From Neoarius graeffei (taxonomy: Eukaryota; Chordata; Actinopteri; Siluriformes; Ariidae): a DNA stretch of 64,000 nucleotides. The translations under genes and the position numbers were made by a program. Of this stretch, positions 21,926-34,200 are shown one piece after another. A model generated the notes under the pieces. The model ran no database searches, was not told the DNA's origin, and saw only the letters and a program-made list of their open reading frames with translations. The stretch lies in assembly GCF_027579695.1 (NCBI RefSeq), contig NC_083571.1, forward strand, positions 92,986,686 through 93,050,685. The letters run 5' to 3'. Position 1 is the stretch's first letter. Every line of letters starts with the position of its first letter.

Positions 21926-22206
21926 GGAAAGCTAAATAATAAAATAAAAATAAAACCTTTCCGCCATCTAGTGTTGAAAACCGGGCGATAAAATAAAATG
22001 TCTAATATGCCTGTCTGAGTTATATAAAAACACTGAGTATTTCGTATGCAAGACATTTTAAAATAAGCCATAATTCATATCTTAAATAGTTTGTGTAGTT
22101 ACATAAATGGGAAATAGAAAAACAAGCAGAATTTAATGTTGCTTTTCCGATCAGGCACTTTCAGGACAGCTTCCCGGATTCAGCCCATGTGTTCTAGGAC
22201 CCCAAG
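21926..22206 (+). promoter_or_regulatory. Probable pinx1 promoter and 5'UTR
   Basis: Sequence directly upstream of the pinx1 start codon. A TATA-like TATATAAAA stands at 22021-22029, about 180 bp before the ATG, and would place transcription start near 22050 if used. The block is duplicated upstream with the TATA-like motif at 21686-21694. No CpG-rich island is obvious. The promoter role is inferred from position. Confidence 0.45.
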
Positions 22207-22225
22207 ATGTCCATGCTTGCTGAAC
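22207..22225 (+). CDS. pinx1: pinx1 coding exon 1
   Basis: Nineteen coding bases give MSMLAE plus the first base of a proline codon, then a consensus donor GTGAGT at 22226. The start context is good, with A at -3. Splicing to 30096 completes the proline codon and continues RRKQKW, matching the vertebrate PINX1 N-terminus. The exon lies in the downstream copy of a tandem duplication; the upstream copy lacks the equivalent of most of this exon. Confidence 0.9.
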
Positions 22226-25200
22226 GTGAGTTCATAGTTTAATTTCCATGTATTGTTGTATTATTATTATCATCTTTGTATGGAATGAGAATTGGTGTAT
22301 GATATACAGAGGCATTTGTGGCCTTATTTGTAATCACAAATAAATAGTTTTCCTTATAAAAAAAAACAAAAAACGTTCTGCTCATGTGTTAGCTGTTAGC
22401 ATGTATCTGCTTTTCTCCAATATGGTTTCATAATGCCAGTTAGAGATGAGGCTGCGGGTTTATGCCAAGGAAGAGCACATCGGATGCAATTTTTGATTTA
22501 AGAATGTTAATGGAGAAGTACAGAGAAAGCTACATTGTGTGTTTGTAGACCTGGAGAAGGCATACGATAGAGTGCCGCAGGGACGTGCACAGGATTATAG
22601 AGGGGCAGGGGCTCAAAGTCAGAAAAAGGGCAGCAAGTGCATGATTTTTTTCCCCCCCGGTCCTTTCCAAAATATGGAAATGTAGAATTAAAATTAACGT
22701 ACTAATAGGAAGGTAAGTACTTAGCTATGTGTCCTGTGTTGGTGAAAGTGATATGCAATTGCCATTTCTTTTGTGTCAGCAAAATTGTCACACATTATCA
22801 TAGGCTTGGAAGACATGCAAAGCAATAGAACACTGGTGCATTATTAGGCTTTTTGATTGTTAAAGATTTAACATTGAACAGTGAAACCTGAACTTTGAAC
22901 AAATAAGTAAATAGCCTAATGGACAAAATGATAAAAATCAGTCCTTCTTCTCATAAGGTAGAAGCCTAACATTCCAGGGGCCTTAAAGCAGTAACCTTCT
23001 GGGGGCCATGTCCCTGTAGATATTAATGACCTCATTGTGATTTATGGGTATGTCTTTTTCAATCGAGAGGAGAAGGAGATCAGAGAGCCTCTCTTCTTTG
23101 CATAGGCTTCTGAGTACATTTTTCACAAGTTTTTGTTTTTTTCTGAAACATAACACACATTTGATTTGAGCACGTTGTGGAAGAGGTCGACGACTGGTTA
23201 TATATACAAGAGGAGAATGTGAGCTTCCCGATGATATATGATACTTGCATGTAGACCGAAGCACGGCCGAGGCAATCGATTGTGAACAGTAACGGGTCAG
23301 GTCACGTCAGTTAACAAGCAGATTATTAAACTACAGAGACTTAAATTACTCACACAAATGTCATGTACATACAGTTTGAAAGGGCTAACTGTTAGACCAT
23401 AACTCACATGTTCAAGCTGCCTCACTGTCCGTCTCCTCTGTTATCATTGTGGCAGCGCAGCGGCTTCTTCCCTCTCACTCACGTCTGCACGCCCTCTCTC
23501 TGGCTGCACTCGAGCGGAGCAGCAATGGACTGATGCTCCTTTTCCACCAAAGCAGTTCCAGGGCTGGTTCGGGGCCAGTGCTTAGTTTGGAACTGGGTTT
23601 TCTGTTTCCACTGACGAAGAACTGGCTCTGGGGCCAGAAAAACTGGTTCCAGGCTAGCACCAACTCTCTGCTGGGCCAGAGGAAAGAACCGCTTACGTCA
23701 GTGGGGAGGCGGAGTTGTTAAGACCAACAACAATAACAAGACCGCGAAAGATTGCCATTTTTAAGCGACGAGAAGCAGCAGCTGTACAAACGCGAAGTCA
23801 TTTATTATTATTGTTGTTGCTGCTGCTTCTTCCGTGTTTTTGCTTCGATGTTCGCGCCAAGGTTTATGCAAACGTAGCGACGTAACTGACGTATACAGCG
23901 ACGTAACTGACGTATACAGCGACGTAATGACGTGACTTCCCTTAGCACCGCGAGCTATGGAAAAGCAAACTGGTTCTCAGCTGGCTCGCAAGTTGAACGA
24001 GTTGTGAACCAGCACCAGCACTGGCCCCGAACCAGCCCTGGAACTGATTTGGTGGAAAAGGGGTAAGAGAAGCGGCAGGCTCAACGCACACAACGACCCC
24101 ATACTACAAGAAAATTGGTAGATTGCCGTGGAGTTTTTGTACCGTCGTTGTTTTAAATTTCTAACAGGACTGTATTATTTATTATTAGGATTATTATTAT
24201 TATTATTATTATTATTATTTTAAAAGGGCAACATTTAATTCGAGGCAGAAAGGGCAGGGGCTCAAGCACCCCTAAAGCCCTATGTGTGCACGTGCCTGGA
24301 GTGCCGAGAGATGAGTTATGGTATTGTATGAGAAAGAGTGGAGTGAATGAGAAGTATATCAGAGTGGTACAAGACATGTATGAGAACAGTGAAACAGCAG
24401 TGAGGTGTGCAATTGGCACAACTGAATGGTTCAAGGTGAAGGTGGGACTCCATCAAGGATCTGCTCTGAGTCCTTTCTTGTTTGCCATAGTGATGGATAG
24501 CTTGAAGAATGAAGTGAGGCAAGAGTCACCATGGAACATGATGTTTGCGGATGATGATGATGTGATATGTAGTGAAAGTAGGTTGAGTTGGGGATGGAGG
24601 TATGCATTGGGACGAAGAAGAAGAAACCTTTATTCGTCACATGCACACTTCAAGCACAGTGAAATTCATCCTCTGCATTTAACCCATCTGAAGCAGTGAA
24701 CACACACTCAGAACAGTGGGCAGCCACACCAGAGCACCTGGGGAGCAGTCAGGGGTCCGGTACCTTGCTCAAGGGCACCTCAGCCCAAGACCGCCCCACG
24801 TCGACCTAACTGCATGTCTTTGGATTGTAGGGGAAACCCACACAGACACGGGGAGAACATGCAAACTCCACACAGAAAGGCCCTCGCCGGCTGCTAACCC
24901 GGAACCTTCTTGCTGTGAGGCGACAGTGCTAACCACTATACCACCGTGCTGCCCAGAATGCATATTCATCAGTGAGAGTGTAGTGAAGATGCAAGGAGTA
25001 GACGTAAAGAAAGTTGGTGAATTCAAGTACCTGGGGTCAACTGTGCAGGAAAATGGGGGCTGCGATAGTGAGGTGAGAAAGAGAGTGCAGGCAGGGTGGA
25101 GCAGTTGGAGAAGGATTTCAGGAGTCGTTTGTGATAGGAAAGTCCCAGCAAAAGTGAAAGGTAAGCCGTATAAGACAGTAGTGAGACCAGCTGTGATGTA

Positions 25201-28200
25201 CGGATTGGAGACCGTACCCTTAACGAAGAGACAGGAGGCAAAGTTGGAGGTGGTGGAGTTGAGGATGTTAAGGTTTGCGATGGGAGGTTGGACAGGATAA
25301 GGAACGAGCACATCAGACGGACAGCACATGTGGAGAGCTTGGGAATGAAGCTAAGAGAGATGAGACTGAGATGGTATGGGCACATCCTGAGAAGAGATGC
25401 AGAGCATGTGGGAAGGAGAATGTTGAGGATGGAGCTGCCAGGCACACTAAAACGAGGAAGGCCAAAGAGGAGATACATGGATGTGGTGAGAGAGGACATG
25501 AAAGTGGCAGGTGTGGTAGAGAAGGATGCTGAAGACAGGGAGCAATGGAGACGAAAGATCCGCTGTGGCGACCCCTAATTGGGAGCAGCCAAAAGAAGTA
25601 GTTACAGATGAGGCTACAGTTAGCAGTTCATTCAGTTCGGACAGAAAAAGAGATGGCGATGATTTGGGAGGTCGATAGATTAAGAGCAGCAACATCGGTG
25701 TGGGAGTGGAGGTTTTCAAAGCCAGATATTCACAGGATCATGAAAAACAATCTCTGAGCTTAGGGCCATGAAGGCCAAGGGAAGGCGGCTAGAGCGCCTT
25801 TATAAGAAAACTGGCTTTCACACTTTTCATTCTGAAATTCATTCTTCTGTCTCGCAAGTAGCTCTTTCTCATAAAGCTGACTGCTGTCTCTCTGGTTTCT
25901 CTCCTGTTGATTCTTCTAAAGTATCAGAAATTATGACCAAGTCCTCCTCCTCATGTCTGTTGGACCCTGCACCCACTGCACTTCTTAAATCCTGTGTATC
26001 TGCTATCTCCCCTTATATCGCTCATATGATTAATCAGTGTTTTGCTTGAGGCACTGTTCCCATCTCCCTCAAAATTGCTTCTGTTACACCAATATAAAGA
26101 AACCTGGTCTAGATTCTTTTTCACTGTCCAATTACAGACCCATTTCAAATCTCCCTTTCCTAGCTAAGGTAATGGAGCGAGTTGTAGCCTCTCAGCTTCA
26201 TACTTTCCTTGCTTGTAATGATCTCTATGAACCCTTTCAGTCAGGCTTTCGCAATCTGCACAGCACTGAATCTGCTGTCTTAAATATACGTTGTTTACCA
26301 GCTGGGAGGTCCGTATCGTGAAATACCGTGACCGAGGTCTTGAAAGTACTGCTTGAGGCCCTCTGGGCCGAGGTCACGGTATTTCACCATACGGACTTAA
26401 CCTCCTAGGGCTTAGCGGTCACATGCGTGGACAGCACTTTATGGAAATTCGGAACAAGAATCCACATATGTGGACATACTTTTTCTCTAAAAGTACATCT
26501 TATCAAAAGATGATGCTTAGTTTTTATTCTAATCAGGTTCTAATAAGCCCAAATAGCAAAGAGAAATAAAAAATGCATGTAAAAAACAGCTTGGGCCTTA
26601 GGAGGTTAAGCTGGTAAATAATATATTTATTTATTTTTTTACCAAATTCTCACAGAAAACGAGAGCGCCCGAAAGGGAAAACCAAGGCGAGCCGCCATTT
26701 TGAATCCTCATTCACGGCTGTAATGCAAATTGCTTCCTCCTCGGTATACAAGTGCACTTCCATGGCAGGAAAAAAAAACTACATTTTGCTGCCTATGTAG
26801 TCCCCTATTTATACAAAATTGAGTCATTCAGGATTCAGCCATGTTTTTGCTCGGTGTTTTTGCTCGACCAAAGTTATACAGTATTATGACCTTTATATTG
26901 CATAAATAAAGCGATTTGGTGAAACTTTGAAGAAGAGATTGTACTGGTTTAAAGTTTTTACCTAATGTAATATTATGTATTAGGATAACATGGTCCAAAC
27001 TGGGCCTCATTAACTAATGAGATCAAACTGTTAGCAAGTTAGAGGTTTTTAGCTTTCTCCTGAAATGTTTTCTCTTATTTTGTCTTCCTCAGGGTAGTAA
27101 AACTCGCTTTCGCTGTGAACACTGTCGTTATCTCTATCCATGCTGTAAAATTAATGCTATTTTGAATCCTCATTCACGGCTGTAATGCAAATGGCTTCCT
27201 CCTCAGTGTACAAGTGCACTTCCATGGCAGGAAAAAAACTACATTTTGCTGCCTATGTAGTCCCCTATTTATACAAATAGGAGTCATTCAGGATTCAGCC
27301 ATGTTTTTGCTCGGCGCTAGCAAATGACAGGTTTTTAGCTTTCTCCTGAAATGTTTTCTTTTATTTCTTCTTCCTCAGGGTAGTAAAACTCACTTTGACT
27401 GTGAAGACTGTCGTTATCGCTATCCATGCTGTAAAATTAATGCTATTATACTGAGAAATGCTGGCAAAAATGTATAAGATTTTTGATAATCTTATAAATA
27501 AATCTTATAAAAAAAAAAGATAAATGTTGACAAAAAATGCTACTATGTTTGTTGTTGTTGTGAACGAGCGAGTCACCGGAGGTCCGTACCGTAGGATGCG
27601 GACCCGCTCGCCAGCCAATCAGAGCGCAGGATTTGGACTGCAAAAAAAATGAGTTGTTAATGACCTCCTGCTCTCAACTGATGCTGGTCGTCTCAATGTC
27701 CTTGTTCTCTTGGACCTCACAGCTGCCTTTGACACTGTACATCATGAGAGAGTCTGGAAATGAGTATCTTCTTTTGGTATTACTGGCTTAGCTTTAGCCT
27801 GGTTTTAGTCATATCTAGCAAACAGGCAACAGTTTATATCTATTGGTGTTCATAAATCATCCACTGCTACTGTTGCTCAAGGTGTGCCTCAGGGTTCTGT
27901 CCTTGGTCCCCTTCTTTTTATATTATATGTTTCTCCTATAGCCCAGATTATTCGTAACCATGGCCTTAACTTTCATTGTTATACTGATGACGTTCAAATC
28001 TACATCACTATCACCCCTTCCATAGCCTCTGTTCAGCTGCTAAGGACTTGCATCACTGACCTTAAGCAATGGCTGCATAAGAACTGCCTTAAACTTAATG
28101 CTAGCAAAACGAAGGTTCTGTTAGTAGGTACCAAAAGACAGGTTCTGAACTTCTCCAGTTTTACTATTGATATTGATGGTGTGTCTATTAGTCCTTCCCA

Positions 28201-31200
28201 AGTTATAAAAAACCTTGGCGTTCTCTTTGACTCCACCCTTACGTTTGAACTCCATCTTAAACTAATTACTAAGAATGCTTTCTTTCACCTCCGCAATATT
28301 GCACGTCTCCACCCTTTTCTCTTGGAAACTGATGCCAAAATGTTGGTCAACGCGTTTATTTTTTCTCGTCTTGACTATTGCAATTCTCTCTTTTATGGTC
28401 TCCCTGCTACATTGCTCAGTCGCCTGCAGTGCATCCCAAACTCAGCAGCTAGAGTCCTCACACACACCAAGCGCACTGCTCACATCACTCCTGTTTTACA
28501 GCAACTGCATTGGTTGCCAGTTATTTCTCGGATTAAATACAAAATCTTGCTTTTAACCTATAAAGCTCTTCATGGTTTCGCCCCTTCCTATCTCTGTGAG
28601 CTAATTCATTTGTACTGTCCCTCCCGCTCCCTCAGATCTTCTGTCTGTGGACTTCTGACTGTTCCACGTTTTAAACTGGCATCTATCGCTACGTTCACAC
28701 TGCAAGGCTTAATGCTCAATTCCGATTTTTTTGTGAAATCCGATTTTTTGTGAGGTCGTTCACATTAACAAATATATGCGACTTGTATGTGATCCTCAGT
28801 ATGAACAAAAAGCGACCTAAAAGTGTTCCGCATGCGCATTGCAGGATACGACAACGTCACACGCAGTGAGCATGGCCAGTGTTTACGGAAGTAAAACCGC
28901 CCGGTTGCGGTATGACCCATCCAATCTAGCTTGAATAGCTGCATCCCCCCAAATGGAAATCAGCTCCCTAACCTCTGCGTCCTTCCATTGAGAAGATTCA
29001 GAACCTTCACAGCCCGAAGCGTCCCTCGCATTGATGTCATGCGCAGGGGCGCAGATATGTTTTTTGAACTGGGGGGGACAAAAAACTGGGGGGGGACAAA
29101 GCTGCCAGCAAACCAACCCCGATATGCCTGTCAAACTTGTTGTTAGTAACCATAGCAACCAAGCTCGAGCTCGCAACCTGTGCAGTCTGCGCAGCTCAAC
29201 CAACCAAATATCAGTCTTTGTTTTGTTTTATGTGAGTTGTTGCAACTATGTATACACTGCCGTGCACCTCAATAAACCGAATGGTAATTAGTCTTTTGAT
29301 TTTTCCGTGAGGTTTGCCTTATGCAAAAAAAGACAGCATAGACGTTTTTTCCTCCCTATAAGTGGGGGGGGGGACCGAACGAGGTGAATTTAAATCTGGG
29401 TGGGACGAGTCCCACCCTCTGTCTGCGCCCGTGATTATGCGCCATGTTGTTGTAACTTTTTTTGAGAGACCCGCCGCCTACTTCAGCGCAGAATAGTGAC
29501 GTTTGTGGCTTGTTGATGACGTGTAAGTCGGATGAATGCGACTTGGCGGTTCAGACTGAAGTCGCATATGAAAAGAGCGGATAGGGATCGGAATTAGGAC
29601 CACATATCCAAACGGCCTGGGTCAGATTTGAAAAAATCGGATCTGTGTCGTTCATATTGTCAATAAAAGATCGGATACAGGTCACATATGGGCGAAAAGA
29701 TCGGATTTGAGTCACTTCAGCCTGCAGTGTGAACGTAGCCTATGGGTGGCAGATCTTTCAGTGTTGCTGCTCCTAAACTTTGGAACTCGTTACCACAATC
29801 GCTTCGTGACTGTTCCACTCTCTCTTCCTTCAAAGCTAACTTGAAAACTTTTCTCTTTACCTCACACTACTCTTCCTAGTATGGCTTTTTTTTTGTAGCT
29901 CCTGTGTAAAGCGTCCTTGGGTTTGTGAAAGGCGCTATATAAATTGAACTTATTATTATTATTATCAGTGATGGTCAAATAGCGGGATATGAAGAATCAG
30001 TGGAAACTGACTTTAGAATAAAATCAAACTCATGTTTATTAAAGCACATACTGACTGATAGCTGTGTGTCTTGTCCTGTTGATTGATTGATTCAGCTCGT
30101 CGAAAGCAGAAGTGGTCTGTGGACCCGAGGAACAGCGCCTGGAGTAATGATGACTCCAAGTTCGGCCAGAAGATGCTGGAGCGAATGGGCTGGTCTAAAG
30201 GGAAGGTAATTTACTTCTGCATCTGAAATCGGATTTATACCCCAGCACTGCTGAATGTTTCATTCTGGTCAGAAGGTGGTGATTAATTTTCTCTAATAGC
30301 AGCTCTGACAGTTAGTCAGACAGTGTCTGTTTATATTTTATTTGGAGTAGGGCTGCACAATTAATCGAAATTAATCGAAAATCGCGATTTTGGCTGCCAT
30401 GATTAAATTAAATGAAAATCGCGATTTATTTCCATTTAAAATGCGAGCTCTGCTGTATATCTGATCAAGCACTTTTTGACCAGTACTCCGCCAAACCATT
30501 AGGGGGCGAACCGCCACATGTAAGGTTTCATTACTCCGCCTAAATAAGCAAGCAAGCCAAGTCAAGTGCACAGAGCTTCAGTGCAGCGGTATCTTCTTCA
30601 AGGGGTGATAGCGTGAGAGTAGGTAGCAGATTGAGGTGAGAGAGAAAAGCTAACTATGTCGGAACAACAGACTATTTAGCACTGGAGGCAATGTTGTGAC
30701 CTGCCTTCGCTCATGTTTAAAGCCAGAGCATGTTGATAGGCTGGTCTTTCTAGCTAAAAACTTGTGAGCCTCAGTATAATGCTATGTAATTGTTGCAATT
30801 GAGTTTTCAGTTCCTTCATCCTTTGGTAATTTCTTGGATAATAATGGTAATTTCATTTATTTGTCATTTGGAAATCAGAATTTCTCTTTTAAATTTCATT
30901 CTGCACTGAAAGCTGTTCATATTGTTTGTTTGAATATAGTGAAATAAAATTTAAGTGATTTCCCGAACATCAAGAATAATCGTGATTAATAATCGCGATT
31001 ACAATTTTGATCAAGATAATCGTGATTATCATTTTTTCCATAATCGTGCAGCCCTAATTTGGAGGCTACTTTGCAAAATCTGCCAAGTTTTATTTTTGGT
31101 AATAATATACAAGTTCAGATATAAATTCATAAATCTGGACTTGTTGTAATGTTTGTAGGCTGCTGTTTCAAAGTTAATTCTGCAGGGGAACTTTGCACAT

Positions 31201-34200
31201 AAAAAGAGCCCTGAAACCACATCTAGGAAATTGGTATAAAAGTATTACATCATTAATATGCAATTATTATATCCATAATAGGTGTTATTTGTAGCACATG
31301 ACCTTTTTACTCAGGTCAAAAGCATGGTTCATACATTAGATACCCATTTAACCCTAAAAGGACCTAAACTACTGAGTGGGATCAGTTCGAACCTCAGAGG
31401 TGGTGTGGCGTGCTGCTCAGTCTGTTCAACTGACATCACTTTTTGCTTTTAGGAGTTTGTTACTCTATAGATTCTTTATCTAAAAGTATGTTTGTTTCAA
31501 GATTGATGAAAAAAAAGTGTTTAACAAGGTGATTGAGTTTCTGTTGGGGTCCCATAACTCTGTTGCAAAAATATTTCAGCAAGTTAGTCGCTTCTTTATG
31601 TTTCTACCTTTGCCTTTCTGTATGTTTGCATGCTTGTCTCAGCCATAATTAAGCATATAACTCTTTCTTACAAATTGTAGATAACTAGCAAACCTGTTAG
31701 TTATAGAGTTACTGAAATGTCTGATGCTTATCTGTCCATGCACTCTCCATACAGAACAACAGACAGTCCAGCAGATACGGAGGAAACTGACATTTGTCTA
31801 GTTGTGAAAGTGACATTTGTTTACTTTTGAAAATAGTCCAGTGGCTGTTCTGGTCATAATGCGTGTTACCAATAACTGCTTTTATCTTCGTGTTTTGTGT
31901 TTGAATCCTTAGGCAAAGTGTTACTACTTGATGTAGTTTGGACATAAAAAACCCCAGAAACCGCTAGCAGCTTAGTAATAAACGTATCACAGAAATTTCT
32001 GAAATGAGAGATTGTGAGCTGAGTTCTGGAATGTAGATAAGCTGGAAATATTCTCAAGTTCTGTAGCAATAGTGTAAAATATTTCTGGCTTTTTTATGTT
32101 CTCTATGTACTTAAATGTCTCATTTTAAACTTGATAATATCATGTAAATATATGATTTCTGTTCACATAAAGTTAGTAAACGGGTCATTTAAAAAAATAC
32201 AGATGTTATAATGGACTTTATAATACATAGGGCCAAATTACTCAATCCTGATTGGTCAATCAAGGAGGGCTGTATTTCCGAAATGCTATTGGCTAGTTCG
32301 TTGCTTGGTTACGGTTACAAAAATTAGCAAATTTTATCAACAAAATGGCTCCAGGCTCCAGTCTTCACTGACATTTTCAATCTGTCACTGGAACAAGCCA
32401 ACATCCCAGCCTGCCTAAAATCGGCCACCATTATCCCAGTCCCCAAAAAGTCACCCACAACCAACCTCAACGACTTCCGCCCAGTAGCACTCATTCCAGT
32501 CATCACAAAGTGCTTTGAAAAATTGGTGATGAGACACATCAAAGCCTGTCTCCCCCCCGACCCACAACAGTTTGTATACCGGCCAAACAGATCCACTGAA
32601 GATGCAATAACCACCGCCCTCCACGCTACACTGAGCCACCTCGAGAAAAAGGGGAGCTATGTCAGGATGCTCTTCATTGACTACAGCTCAGCCTTTAACA
32701 CAATACCGGACATTCTTATCCCCAAGTTGGCCAACCTAGGGCTCCCACCCTCCACCTGCTCCTGGATTAAGGACTTTCTGGTCAACCGACCCCAGCATGT
32801 GAAGCTGGGTCCCCACCTCTCATCCGCCCGCACGCTCAGCACCGGCTCGGCCCAAGGCTGTGTGCTGAGCCCACTACTCTACTCACTCTACACGCATGAC
32901 TGCAGACCCACCCACCCTGAGAACATCATTGTGAAATTTGCAGATGACACAACGGTGGTGGGGATGATCACAGAGGGGAACGAGGCGGCCTACAGAGATG
33001 AGGTCCTTAGACTCAGCGAATGGTGTGCCTCCAACAACCTGGCGCTGAACATCTCCAAAACTAAGGAACTCATCCTGGACTTCCGACGGAACAAAGCCGC
33101 CCCTGCCCCCCCTGTACATCAACGGCGAAAGCGTGGAGCGAGTGGAATCCTTCAAATTCCTTGGGGTCCACATCTCTGCTGACCTCTCCTGGGCAGCCAA
33201 CACCACCGCACTGGTTAAAAAGGCGCAGCAGAGACTAAGCTTCCTGAGAGTGCTCAGGAAGGAGCAACTTGACACCAACCTGCTGGTGACCTTCTACCGG
33301 TCAGCCATTGAGAGCCTGCTGACCTATGCTGTGTCAGTGTGGCATTCAAGCCGCACAGAAGCGGACAGAAGAAGACTGCAGAGGGTGACTAACACAGCAC
33401 AAAAGATGCCCTTTACCTCCTTTGTCCACCATCTACAACTCCTGGTGCCTAGGTAGGGCAAAGAGCATCATAAAAGACTATACACACCCTGGCTTCCACC
33501 TCTTCGACCTGTTGCCCTCTGGCAGGCGCTACAGGGCCATACCAGCCAAAACAAACACTCAGGGACAGTTTCTTTCCAAGAGCTGTCACAATACTCAACT
33601 CAAGTTTGCACTGAGGAACTGTCATGCTTGAACACCACTGACAAGGTCACCATCACCACAATGCTGCTAACCACTTGATCTCAACCTAGTCTCTCCTTGT
33701 CAGACTGTAAACTGTCATATTTGCACTGTAAATGCCACAAGACTGTCATATTGCACCATCATATCAAGTCAGTTCATCTGTTCTTAGACATCCACTTTCT
33801 TTGTCATTTTAAGTACTGTAAACTGTCATATTTGCACTATTGATATCATAGCTATCTGTAAACTCTTATTGCACTATCATATCAAGTCAGATCATCTTTT
33901 TTTATTTTTTTATTATTTTTTTTTTTAGTTGCCTACATACTGAAAATAGGCGTCTGTACATGCCAATGCTACCTCTATCACTTGATGCAGCTAGTCACTT
34001 TATTCTCAACCCTGTTACTGTTATGCACCTGTGTTCCTTCAGGGACTTGCACAAGTTTATGTATAGTTTATGTATAGTTTATGTATAGTTTATGTATAGT
34101 TGTCAGTAGTTTTTTTTTTTTTAGTAGTAGTAGTTTTATATTAGTTTTATTGTACATATTTATGTGTGCACTGTATGGTGAAGCTTTAAATCTCATTGTA

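Larger units (their letters stand above)
21591..22256 (+). repeat. Tandem duplication of pinx1 promoter and first exon
   Basis: Two copies, 21591-21900 and 21926-22256, offset by 335 bp and almost identical apart from a few substitutions. The main difference is 21 bp present only in the downstream copy (22214-22234), which holds CTTGCTGAAC and the GTGAGT donor. In the upstream copy the reading after ATGTCCATAG stops within five codons. The 21-bp gap is flanked by the repeated triplet CAT, as expected of a small slippage or end-joining deletion. Confidence 0.9.
22578..24298. mobile_element. hAT element with transposase remnant
   Basis: Ends CAGGGACGTGCACA and TGTGCACGTGCCTG. Perfect 8-bp TSD GAGTGCCG at 22570-22577 and 24299-24306. 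The minus strand near 23264-22983 holds the C-terminus of a hAT transposase. A 528-bp element (23536-24063) is nested inside. A TTA-type microsatellite lies near 24175-24222. Confidence 0.85.
28687..29739. mobile_element. TIR element GCTACGTTCACACTGC in L2
   Basis: Ends GCTACGTTCACACTGCA and TGCAGTGTGAACGTAGC, with CTAT at 28683-28686 and 29740-29743. Removing the element and one CTAT restores the L2 reading [20 protein letters not shown]. It holds a broken Myb/SANT-like domain on the minus strand and a nested 390-bp hAT-like insert (29045-29434). Confidence 0.8.
25744..29965 (+). mobile_element. L2-like LINE with two inserts
   Basis: L2-clade sequence in three parts: 25744-26293, 27653-28686 and 29740-29965. 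It is split by the F1 repeat (26294-27652) and by a TIR element (28687-29739). It ends with GGCGCTATATAAATTGAACT and (ATT)n, the usual L2 3' end. Lies in pinx1 intron 1 in sense orientation. Confidence 0.85.
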
